The position numbers were made by a program, and so were the translations under genes. Positions 11,254 to 23,433 of a DNA stretch of 64,000 nucleotides are shown piece by piece. The number at the start of each line of letters is the position of its first letter. Positions within the stretch are counted from its first letter, which is position 1. Below the pieces are notes generated by a model. The model saw nothing but the letters and a program-made list of their open reading frames with translations. It was not told the DNA's origin and did no database searches. The DNA comes from Setaria digitata (lineage: Eukaryota; Nematoda; Chromadorea; Rhabditida; Setariidae). Where the stretch lies: positions 62,001-126,000 of the forward strand of contig RCAB01000015.1 of NCBI GenBank assembly GCA_003640385.1, written 5' to 3'.

Positions 11254-14200
11254 TTACAAATCAGTAATCACTCGGCTATTTGTTGGACCCATGGTAGTCC
11301 GTATTGCCGTCATTTCAGGAGACTTCGTCCTGAAATAGTCATAGTCGTGAAGGAACCGAAGAGCAAATTCACCTCGCAGTAAGTCTGAAATAAAATACGC
11401 AAAGGGAAATTCGAGTAGAAAAAATTTACGTTACATTTGGCCAGTGAGCTGCATTTGAGGATGTAGTCGATGCACACTGCTGGCCATTACAGGTATTCGA
11501 CTCAGAGATGTTTTCTGCAATTCATTCATGGCATAACTTTAAAGTGAATCAGTTCAATTTTTATAAGAGAGTGACTGACAGTATAAATGACGATTCATTA
11601 GCATCCTACTGAAGAGAAGGCCATTATATCACAAGAAACATTAGTAGGAATGAATTCAGGAGACAGAGAATGAGCCTAAGGAATGACAACCATCGAGTAG
11701 ACAGCCAATGTTCAGGACACATTAGCACTGTGATCTGACAGTTTTCCACATGTAAGGAAGACCAGTGCAGCAGCCTCATGAAACCGAACCTAAGCAGGAA
11801 TACAAAAGTATAAATGAAACGAATCAGATATACCTCATCGGAAGTAGAAGTTCTAGATCCGTGCATTTCAGAAGCTATTGTTGAACTGCTACCACCACGA
11901 TCACTTCTCACCGGTAATCGAGATCGATACATCTTATCACCAACAGATTCAACGTTCCCTTTCGAAGCTTCCACAACCGGTGTAGAAGAGGCGTAAGGCT
12001 TTTTAATTACAGATGTACCAGTGCACTTCACAGTGCGTAAATGCGGTATACGTGATTGCGATTCTGGTAAATGACTGACGGAAACTGCATTACTTTCATC
12101 AGATCTAACCTTGTGTTCAGCTTGTCCCAAAGGTTTACGATCATGTATCGTGAAAGTGTCAGTCCTAATTATTTCAGAAGGTGTGGACGCGGTAGAAATA
12201 ACCGACGTAGGAGTAGCTGAAATTCTGTTCACATGACTGTTTGTTACAGATGGATGTCGACTAGGAGGACCACTACTTACAGTAGCATGCGCATGTCCAT
12301 TGATTAGGGAGGAATTTTGGAAAGACTTCTCTGGTAGCACCGTGAAAGTTTGATTCAAGGGCGATTTGATGGGAGAGGAAAGTGGTGAACGAACAAGCGA
12401 TCTGGCATGTATTTTATTGAGGGGAGAGTCAGAAGTTACGGCTGGAATATTTGAATTGGAAATGGATGATCCAGATTTGACTCTAGAGCTATTTTCTGGG
12501 AAATTTCTTGGAATATGAGACTGGCGAGCATTTGATGAAACAGTAGAAACTGGTAAAACGTGTTCTAGTTGTGATGTCTTACTGTTATTCCTTGGAAGCT
12601 GAAATTTTAATTTTAAAATATTCCCATTCGACTATGGAAGGCTATTATTACTAAAGTATTTACACAAGGGGTAAAAAAATTGAGAATCGAATTCAAAACA
12701 GAAAAGAAATTGAAGATACGAAGTGGTTCTGATTATCTTAAAATAAAATGTTCTAGAAAATGAAAGCGCTGCAAAGCACAAATGGAGTGTCTGCCGATGA
12801 AGTATAAGATGAAAATCAATGTTCTTCTCTTCTAGTCAAAACCATTCTTTTCCCTTCAAATATCCTGTTAGCAAATTTCTTCTGTCTAAATTTAAACTGA
12901 AAGTAGAGAATTAAGTTGGAAATAATGATTCATTCAAGGAGGGTAAAATTTTTGCGAAAAAGAAAAGAATTTCAGGCTACTTGAAGCAGTAAAACGAACA
13001 GGACGTGTGGTTGAAGTGTCGTGCAGTGAGATGGTTGATGGCTTTTGCGAGTTGTCACTGTCACTGATAGCAATTTTTGTAATATGACTAGTTGCGGGAT
13101 TGATTGCAGTTGTCACTGGTAGGCCCGATCGACCACTTGATGGCTCTGAAAAGGCCTAGTAAGTGGTTTTTATTCTATGCTTTTGTAGGAATAAGTTTCT
13201 TTGGAAGTCAGACAAATAAATGAATGAAAAAGGAAACATGAGAAGAGAAAATGGTGCTACTAACAAATATTAAAAAAGATTCTGCAACAAACGCAGACGA
13301 CGCCATAACATAATTCTAAATCGAAGACAGTAATGACTAATTCACATTTCTCATTCAGCTTACCGCCAAAAAATACCAAGAAATTTCTTGTAATTTCGAG
13401 TTTTTGATATGGAAGACCAAGTTTGATAACTAAATTCAGCTTCCATTGAAATTTTTGTTGCAAAGAAGACATATTACATTTGTATGATTGAGGAAAACAA
13501 TGACAAAGATAACCAACCACGAGTCATGTTCAAGTTAAAATCAACACATTCTGATTTTTTTACATCATCCGTCAGTTGCAACGGACTGCATCTAGAATAC
13601 GTGGAATCTGAAACTTAGAGTTTTCGAAATAGTTGTGAAAAATCATCCTATTCCAAATGGATGCTGATGTAAATAGCCATATATTTCAATCGTCACTATT
13701 CCGAGAATAATTTACCTTTTGTTGAATTAAACTGTCTCCTTGAAACAAACGGCGACTTGTCGAGCTCTTTGATATCACATGTTGAATTCTGCATAATGGG
13801 TACGTGTTAATGTGTGACGTGAGGTGGAAAGCATAATAACCTCAATTCTTCCTCATCCTAACTTATCATATCGATAAAGTTTTCTAACAATAATGGAGAA
13901 TGGTTCGAGTTCGAAAGACGTAAAGATATCACTGATTGGCGAAAAAAAAAGCTACCAATGCTATCAGTTTTCTCACTACGAAAGGCAAACCTCGAATGCG
14001 TCATTCGTTCGTAAAGAATTTGCATAACCACTGAAGGCAACTCCGTTATCAGTGCTTGTAATACTGTTACCGTTTAGGAAACACTTATCAGTGCTGCAAT
14101 ATAAAGTCATGCAAATGAGTTCATAGAGTGAGTGCTTCACTCAGTTGAATGCTAATAAATTAGGAAAGACTGACTTAGGAAGAGCAGTGTAGGAACTTTC

Positions 14201-17200
14201 ACTAGGAACAGTTAGATCAGCTGCTGGTTGTCCGGCGGAAGCACCAACCTGAAGAAATAAAGTCAATGCTTCAGACTCGAACTGTCTTTGTTGCCTTGGT
14301 CAAGGATATGTTTTTCAGCAGTCGAAAATGGTTTGCATTAGTCTACTGCCATTAATTATTGTATTTAGCAGTTGTGGTTCGTCACTGGCCTGTTTCTTGA
14401 AGTCATTTCGAATTTGTATTCTTTTGTTCACAAGGCTCTGCCTTGGGCCGTATCGTTGCGATGGTCTTCTTTCAAACGTGGCTGACTGTCGGCGTGAAAG
14501 CCGTCCACCATCCTTGTGTACATTTTCATACTCCGTTCGGCCCCTTTTTGAAATTTGATATTTGAAATTCTAGCAGAAATTACACAACAATATTCTGATT
14601 ATGAATCAGGTACAGGTTCCGCCAACGGAAATGCGAGTTTCACTGTTGCAAAGGAGATAGAGGGCTATATTCAGTTGTGAATTAGTAGTAAACAGGAATA
14701 GAAAATAATAAACAGTAATTAAAAAGTATTACCTATACCGGAATGTACTACCCAATCTGAATAGTTGCGATGTTTTTGCGATTCGCGGTTTGTGGTACTT
14801 AAGCCGGAAGAACGTGTGATGTTCGATAGCACATTTCCACAAATGCTTGCAAGCTTTGTGAGATGATAAGTTGAATACAAATGTATGCAGTTGCACTTGA
14901 CCACTCTGCAAAATGAGTGATAATCAGAGTAAACGAACTTGGATGAACAAATTCAACTGGAGAACTTTTCCAGAATAAAACTCTATCTCGGTCATTAATA
15001 CGCTCAGCTCCTTTTCCTTCCAACTTTTCTCCTCAAAAAAATACGTTTTTTTTTTTTTGCTTTGATCTGCAAGCCAGGAAACGGAATAGAAAAATGAGAT
15101 TCGGAAAGGACTAAACGCACAGTCTGGTCGGCATCCTCCTCCACAACAAGAGTAATTTTTCGATTCTTGAAATCAAGTTTCTGGATTTTTTCCCATAAAA
15201 ATAAGCCAATCTTCTGAACACCATCAAACACAAGCATACCAGTTGGCGTTAAACCCAAGCTGTAACATAATTTTTCCGCTTGCGTTATCAATTTACTTGG
15301 CTCTTTGCGCACCCGAAAAATCCATTCATGTGAACAGTGAATTTTGGATTTGTGCAGAACTATGCAACAAAAAATTACCACAAAAGGGATTGGGCTGTCA
15401 CATATTTTCTTTGAGGAAAAATAACCTGTACAAATTTCCATCTTTCCCTTCGACAGTGTGCATGTCAACACCGTACAGCTCTATCCATTTCGCTTTATTC
15501 AAATAATTCATTTCAGCCGTAGCTGGAGACTGTCCTCTAAAATATATTGAATCTGTTCAAAACTATCTCATTACAGGTCATCAGTACATCTGATGCCCTT
15601 GAAAGTATAAAGGATCATACCGACAAGTGACAAATTTCTCCAAAATCGCTATTTCCATTTCTTCATCCTGTTCTGGATGAAACCGAAATTCCGATATTAC
15701 AGCCGGAGTGTGTTCTGTAGCACTATAATCACCAAACTCTGCTGCAAAATGTAAAAAGAAAATATGTTGATTTGAATGAGATGCTTAGCAAGAAACTTGT
15801 AAAAATAGATGGATATCTTTACTGCAATATCATTTTTTAATGGATACTATTTGCTTATTAATTGAATATTGCACTGCTATGCATCACAGAGAAAATCAGT
15901 TGGCAATTCTAACAGTTCAGTTAGTTTCTAAGAAAAAACTTGGAAAAAGTAATTATAAACAGACTAAAGACAGACATTGTAGAGCGAGGGCGGCCAGTTC
16001 AATAGCTGTATCTTTGGAACATTCCAGTCTTCCCGTTTGGATATCCTGCTTTAATTGCAGGAAGAACTGGTACCTTTAAAAACGAGAACGTTGGAGAATG
16101 AAGACTGATTGCAATAATTCACATGATTACTTCTCCTATCTTTCTTCCATTAATATTCCTGATAATTAAGCAACTGGATAACAATTTCTTTTCGGGAGCA
16201 GCGTTCCTTCCCAAGAACTACATCAAAACGGCTGTCCACATTTTTAATGCCTTACTCTAAGAAAATACTCAATCAATGAAAATCTTCAAAGCCCCACCTC
16301 GTTAACTCTTCGCGTAAATTATTGGGTTCTGAAGAGTAAAATTTGACCCGAAATCGAAATGTATAAGGTGGCCCGATTGGTACTTGCTTATTAATTCGCT
16401 TTACTGGATCTAACCAATGCTAAAATTGATATTTTTAGGGAAATTTGAAGAGGACTTTGATAAAAACATTATTATTAATGTGCCAATCGGTAGTATCAAA
16501 TAAAAGTCAATTCGCTGGCATGTTTACACTTTCCTTGCCATAACAANATTATTAATGTGCCAATCGGTGGTATCAAATAAAAGTCAATTCGCTGGCATGT
16601 TTACACTTTCCTTGCCATAACAATGTTAAGTTTATTAATTTATTTCCGTGAAAGACCTTTGTCAGAGCTTCCTTATCGAGAAGTCGTAAGGAAAAAAGCA
16701 AAGCATAAAAACTGAAACTCAGGATTGCAATCAAAATCCTTTTAAAATTAAAAATCCTTACATAGGAATTGAAGTCCAGGCCCATTTTAACTGGAATGGG
16801 CTTAAAGAACTAAAAACTCACAATACCTGTACATGATAGTGATCCATAAATTGCAAACCAAAATAATCTCGTTCTTCCAAATCCAGAGCATAAAATACTT
16901 GATCATATAGCTCCCGACCAGCGGCATTTTTCTACAAAGTGAGAAATTTGTTCCTGGTCAGCTTAAAGTCTAATTTTTCAATCATTATGATTGAAACGGG
17001 AACTAGAAGGGGTAGCATCAGTTTCAACATAAAAGACTTTTTTCTTTTGTCAATGAACTGAAAAAACTTGATAAAATAAAGAAGTGCCGCTGGGCGGTGT
17101 AAGAAAAGTGACGGATAATAATTCTCTGAAACTTATGAGCAACAAATCAAATGATAAGCAACTTGTTTCATCCAACTTAAAAAAAAGGCACAAAGTGTAC

Positions 17201-19971
17201 CGCAATTACGACATTCATGTCGCTACCATCCAGTAGCAGCACTTTACACTGACATTGTTTTCGTGAGTCCATTTCTGGTTGATCGAATCCCTGTATTAAA
17301 AGTTGGAAGTTACAAACAAAGCCGAAAAGCTAAAAAAGAAATTAAAGCTCAAAGATGACTTCTCTGGAAATAACCGGTAGAAGCTGCAGTCAAATGAATA
17401 TACATACTAATGGATCGAATGTATTAGAAATAAGGAAATGCCACTCAATATTTTCTTAATTTGAAAGAATGAAAAACAAAAAAGAAAAGGAAAACATTAT
17501 TTGAAGAAAGGACTCTACTGGCCTACCCCAATTTTATTTACGAATTGATTAATTGTTTCCATCACACATGAAAAGGATCAGTCATGCTTTGAATGAAAAC
17601 TGTAAATTATTTTCGAATGCTAAAAATCGCTTAATGAAGATTAAGCATCACTAATTACCTAGTAAATAAGGGATATTGGATATACCAGCTCTAATTAAAT
17701 TGATTGAGAACTGAAGTTTTAATTGCTAGTCTGCAGATTCGGCTGTCAAATACTTATTTTAATCTATCCACTAATGGAATTATTAATCAGTTCCAAGAAA
17801 CGCAGAGGATTATGCAAAGAAAGTTTATGGCTGGGATAAAGTCCAACTCCTTATCTGTCAAATAACGCAAGATTCCTTGATAAATTTCTTTTCTACTTGC
17901 AGTTTCTTGCTGATGCCTTATTATCATAAAAATCATTGCGAGGAATAATTTTCATAATAATATAATTTTTAGGACAGACTAGTGAGAGTTAAAATGAACA
18001 GTTATAATTGATGCCAAATGTTTAATGAGGCAAGATTCGAGCACAGATCCAATTCCAATCTTTTGAATCATTCGCACTTTTTATTCCAAAAAAAATTGAA
18101 TCCTTTCCAATAAATCGCATCACCTAGATGACCCAAGAAAAATTTTTTCCGGCCTTGACAAAATGAGGCAAGCACATTTTTGTCTTAATACAAAAGGAGA
18201 AATATTCCGGTCGCTAATAATCAGAAATCATTACTGAACACTGTCAGAGATAACAGTAAATGATACAACTACTGAAAATTATGATTAAAAGTAACTATAG
18301 ACAACGGGAACTTTGGAATCAGCGCAAGAACAAGAATTGATAAATGACTGATAGGAGAATATCAGTAACAGTCCCATTAACTGATACTACATGTTCACTC
18401 TGTGGATCACTACACGCTTTTCTAAAGTTACAAGATTCTATGTTACGCGAAAAAAACTAAGAATTCTCTCAAAGCCTTAACAGCTGTCATTTGTAGGCCC
18501 TAATCTGAAACATTTCCTGTAGTGGTGGAAAAGGATCAAAATGGCAGTACGAATGTAATGCTGAAATACATGTCCAGGATCGATCTGACTGCGAAAAGCT
18601 TCAAATGCCAATTAGAAAGTAACAGAAATCACAAAAAAGAATCAATTTCTGATAACAATATGTTATTATTTCAAACTGAAGGCGATGTACACTTCAACAG
18701 AGTTTCCATATGAATGCTCAGCAACACCAATGTGCCCTGTTACACTTCATTCTCCTCCCATACTTTGGTATTAATCAATTTCAAATTTACTAATCCTGAT
18801 AAAAAATTAGCTAGACATTTCTGACAAAAGAAACATTAAAAGTAAACTGTTATTCAGAAAGTGGATCTGACAACGATGTGCTGGAAGATTAAAGAGAATA
18901 CAGGTCAAAGAGAGAAGAAACGGTTCGGTTCAGGAAACTCCAGACTGTGCGGGAAGCTAACACTAATAAGCGATGTCGTCAATATCCGTAAAAAGGCTCA
19001 GACGAGAAATTCCGATCCTCATGGACAACTTCATGTGGTAGATAGCAGTAATTTATTAGAGAAAACTCGTTCCATATTCTTCTTAGTGGACGGATTCAGA
19101 TAATTCATCGGGAGTCGTCCGACACAATGTCGGTGTAGAAAAATGTGAGATATTTGGACACTTCCTTTTATGGACAATTAAAACTCTTTCTTCAGTTTCT
19201 GTGGCTCTGAGCTCTGAATTCATTCATCAAAAAAACTTTTTTTTTTTAAATAAAGATTAGGGATTCTCGTGCAAATTAGATCACAGCATTCTAGTGTGGC
19301 TAAACAGAAAAAGTAAATTTTATTTAAAGGGTTAAGAAACATAAAACTGTTTGGTAATTTATTCGTAAGCACCTTTCTGGATGAATAGCAGGTAGCCTCC
19401 TCAAAATGTGCTCTGTTTAGTTACCTAACTATTCTGAAAGTTTTCTAAACAATTTTAGTGAGCAGTATTATCATTAGATGACTTTTGTGTTTGCGCTCGT
19501 CACGAAAACTTTTCACAATATAGTCAAAAAATTAAGCTAACAGATAAGGAAATTTATTTTGACATGAAAAAAAATAAAAATAATTAAAAAAATTCCCGAT
19601 GCTATCTGAAGTATTACCACTTCCCTTCTCTCATCATTTCTGCATTTTCTAATATCTCGATGAGCTTCATGCTAACAATCTTTTCATTTCCTCCGCATTT
19701 TCTTTGCTCTTCACAGCACTTATCAAAAATATCCAGTCAGATATCAAAAGACCATCGACTCTAACTTCTAAATGTTGCGATTTTCACTTCTCAATAAGAT
19801 ACGAATTCTCTCTAGGAAAAAGAGATGATTATCAAGAAGTATCCTAGGAAATTTTATAATGATAAAGCAAACCTGCTGATATTCACTGGTGCCCGCGGTA
19901 TTTCTGTCTGGGTGGTAGTGCTTCTTGGAAGGTCGCAAACGCTGACTCAACGATCGGAATAGACCTGCCAT
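11254..19971 (-). CDS. FERM-domain protein, EPB41L5/EPB41L4/Yurt type
   Basis: Nine exons with matching phases encode the first 352 residues: 19971-19873, 17290-17201, 16931-16827, 16419-16298, 16073-15976, 15741-15621, 15536-15426, 15259-15121 and 14905-14733. They start [18 protein letters not shown], then give the FERM F1 lobe ([23 protein letters not shown]), F2 ([28 protein letters not shown]) and F3 ([44 protein letters not shown]), ending [11 protein letters not shown]. These are diagnostic of the EPB41L5/L4 group, cortical scaffolds that restrict the apical membrane and bind Crumbs-like tails. The Ser/Pro/Thr-rich tail uses less certain exons near 14248-14175, 13788-13716 and 13145-12981, then 12598-11834, 11514-11435 and 11329-11254, ending in NSRVITDL. 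The joins between 14.7 and 12.6 kb are not fully resolved. Intron 1 is 2.6 kb. A false duplication lies in the third intron. Confidence 0.93.
16471..16623. repeat. Duplicated flanks of a one-base gap (FERM intron)
   Basis: Copies 16471-16546 and 16548-16623, each 76 bases, differ at one base and are separated by a single N at 16547. This looks like overlapping contig ends left unmerged, not a real tandem duplication. Confidence 0.9.
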
Positions 19972-20014
19972 TGCAGAAAGTCATAAATCGAGGAAAAGCT
20001 GTTGAAGTCGAACT

Positions 20015-20028
20015 CTGTAAGAAAGAAA
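20015..20028 (-). promoter_or_regulatory. Possible SL trans-splice acceptor of the FERM gene
   Basis: On the minus strand a TTTCTTTCTTACAG acceptor lies 43 bases before the start codon at 19971. It could receive a spliced leader or an upstream untranslated exon. Confidence 0.4.
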
Positions 20029-20099
20029 TTACGTAAATTCTGTGGGCTTTTTCTCCTCCAGCATTCGGATAGCACTGGCCAAACAAGAAAATTCTTTGG

Positions 20100-23000
20100 C
20101 TGATAGGTCATTAATTTCTTTTTAAGTCATTAAGAGCTGAAATGTCTTCTAGCTCAATTTGATCCAGAATCTGAAATTCTAATTTGATCTTGAAGCATCC
20201 AAGAGTTTATCTCGGGCTTAATGGTTAGCTAATTGAAAGAGCCAATAAGTAGTAATTAAAGGGATTTTCAGTGCTGGTCACTACCATTGAAAAAAAAAAT
20301 TCCTTTTTTACCGAACGGTGAATTGAGACATTTTAAACTCAAAACAACTGAAAAAACAGCAGCAGGTTGTTTGCTAGTTACTTTAATTAGGGAGTTTATG
20401 TTTAGCCTAAAATTTTTAGTTTTAATAACGACAATTTAAAATTTTAAATAAACAGTTTAATTAAGTTTCAACTTACTTATAATCAAGTAGTAACTGTATA
20501 ATTAGCCAAGTATAAATGACCTGCAAAAAAAAAAGTTTTCAAATAGATTACGCAAAATAAGATTAGAGGTTAAAACACATTAGGCAGAAATCGTCAACAC
20601 GCAAGAAACTATTTTACCAGTGGTCAAAGCTTGACCTATAACCTTTCTGAAAAATGTTACAGTTAGATGCGTGAAGAAGTGGACCACAAACAAAAACCAT
20701 TATCAGAACAATAATAAATTATGAACAGAAAATTTGTTCTGCCAAATTATTACTGATGCTGTGTTACCATTTACTTCGGGAGTAAAGTAAAGCTAGGCGC
20801 AATATGTAAGGGCATGAGGCGCGAAAACTGAACGTTCAGCTTAGTCCTCCTGGAAACTATTCCATAAAATTACTATTCCATCTTTCTCCCACTTTACGAT
20901 GAAACGTATTTCTCTCAAAACTAAAAGGAAATGGACTTGTGGTCTTTGAAAATAATACGATTTATCGCAGTTTTGAAATAAATTTCAAAAATTACTTCAT
21001 CCAAAAATATAATCACTGATTTTCTATGGTAAAAATTTATGATTGTGGTGCCAAAATTGTATGACATCCAGTGGTTACATACAGTAATGGAATAATGGGA
21101 ATGTTTAATGACTTTAATTTCATGACCAACTTTAAATTTATATACAGTCGTTTGCTTCCTCTTTCAAATTTCGATAAACTTCTCCTGTCACTGCGAACAA
21201 GGAGGTCCATTCAAATAACAACTACTTTTTACTTTTATGGACTATGAATAATTGCTTTTGTCTGATGAGTGAACAAATAAAATATTTCGTGCTAGCCGTT
21301 CCTAAGAACCCGACAGTCCGAAGTGCTATCTCCCAGTGCGAACTCTACGGTAATTCATCAGAGTAAGGGATTACGGGAGAAATCGTCGCAGGATCATAAG
21401 TAGAGGATGATAAAGCTGGATGCTTGTCCTAATGGATTCTATAATCATTAAGAGAAAGGAAAAGAAAGAAACAAATAAGAAAGTGAGGTTGCATTCTAGA
21501 AATGAACGTTTCTTTGATATTCGAAATTCAAAAGAAAAAGAAAATAATTGTGCGAAATGCAAGGAATAAAAAACGCCATAAGCCACGGAACAAGTACTTT
21601 AATTAATTACCAATTAAAAGGGGTTAAATTAATTGCTACTGTGTATTAGAAACAACAGAAGGCACAGTTCTGGAAAGTAACCGAACAATGAGAGAACAAT
21701 CGATTTCTTTCTAAATATTGCAACTACTTTGGAGATCAATGGTCAACAGAAGTTCTCATTCTTGCAGCAACGTAAATGACAGAGATGGAATTTAAAGCAA
21801 ACTGACTGGAATGAATATCAGAACTTATCAAAGAAAATTTAAGTTTTCAATTTTTAGAAAGTTCTTTTTATTCAACGTTTAATCCGAAAGGAAATAGAAC
21901 GGCTTGCAATGTTGTAGAAAATATGCAATTTGAGGCGTTCAATTTTGTGACCCACTAATTTCTGATTTCCATCAAGTGATAAGAAACCATGCAATCAAAA
22001 GTTTGCAAGAAAGAAAAAAGAACTTACGATATGAAAAGATGGTAATTATTTAATAAATTACTGGAACTGGAATTCAATCCTAAACATAAAAACTTTGATT
22101 GATAGGAAATAAAGAAGGACTAAATTGAGCGGAATAGATCTGAAATGGAAATTATAGCATAGAAATTTTAGTAGAAAAATATCAAAGAGAATGCGTTGCT
22201 GTACACTATTTCAGTTACCTTAAAGCAGATGTGTTTGCACAATTTTCATTACTTTAAACTGCGGAAACCGCAATAAATAACTTTAAGTGTTACTAGCAGT
22301 GTATTTCATAAAGCATTATGCTATGCCTCATAAAGCATCAGAAGCCACATGATATTTAAAACTGACTCATTTCAATCAGAAATAAACTTTTCCTCTACAA
22401 TTTTGCAAATGCTCATTTTTGAGTGGAAATGCTAGTGCAAACAAAAACAATTGCATCTGATAATTTGAGCACCAAACCAAAAGAATAGGAATGAAAGATG
22501 ATGCTATGCCAGACTTTAATGGAATTTCCATATTGCAAGGGAGATATGAAAGAGAGCAGCAATTGTTTTGTGAAGATCGAACACAAAATGCCGAAAAATT
22601 TTAGAGAAAAATTAACAACAGAGTATTAAATTGAAGACTATAGCAGTGGAAAAAGGATATGATATAATATGCAAGCTGTTAACTAGCTACCACTGGTGGG
22701 CAAATCAAAAAGATTGCTAAAAACATTGTAGCGATAAAATTAGCGAGAAAGATAAGATGAGTGAAATGAAGGGATAAGATCAAATATAAAATGCTGGAAG
22801 ATTTTAGAGAAAGACTCAACAAGAGGGTATTGAAGTCGAATAGTATAGCAGTGCCACGGAATTTTCATCTCCTGAAGTTAAAACCACACTGCAACACATT
22901 CAAGATTAAAATTCCTGTTTAAACTTTTCAAAAATACTTGAAGTTTGTTTAGCCAACGACAGGAGGAAAAAACAGCAAAGAAAGAATTAGGGAATCAGTT

Positions 23001-23187
23001 ACTTTATGGTGGTAGATCGGTAAAACTAAATAAATGCTAATCAAATACTGAAACTGATCGCTTGAAAACAACTTGCTCAAAAACAGAATCATGATCATTG
23101 TCATTAATTTTACATACAGAACTACTATTTCATTGCTCAGAGCAGTACAATCAGTGCAACAGCGCAGTTGCCTTTATCGAAATTTCA
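20100..23187. other. Gene-free stretch, A-rich on the plus strand
   Basis: No exon is recognised. The plus strand is A-rich like the sense-complement of the FERM introns, which would fit minus-strand transcription reaching further right. It contains the diverged direct repeat listed separately. Confidence 0.45.
22575..22851. repeat. Diverged direct repeat pair
   Basis: Segments 22575-22653 and about 22772-22851 align over some 80 bases, sharing AAAATG, ATTTTAGAGAAA, TATAGCAGTG and an AAGATC start, with scattered mismatches and small indels. Both could be relics of a dispersed element, but no transposon protein is recognisable. Confidence 0.6.
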
Positions 23188-23433
23188 TTTTATTATTATT
23201 AATCATTGTTTTATTACTGCTATTAATTATTATTCTCAATTGTTATTATTAATTATTATTGTTACTATTAATTATCATCGCTATTTATTATTGTTATTAT
23301 TATTTATCATTAGCTGTTATTATTAATCGGTATTACAGTTTACCGCTATTATGTTAATATTACCATTGACATTAGTTATTACTATTTAATTGTTACTATT
23401 TCTTGCAGCTGATTATTATTATCATTATTATCA
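23188..23433. repeat. Degenerate TTA/ATT microsatellite
   Basis: About 245 bases made almost only of interrupted TTATTATT and ATTATTA units with TGTTA, ATCATT and CATTG interruptions. An old, decayed trinucleotide repeat. Confidence 0.9.
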
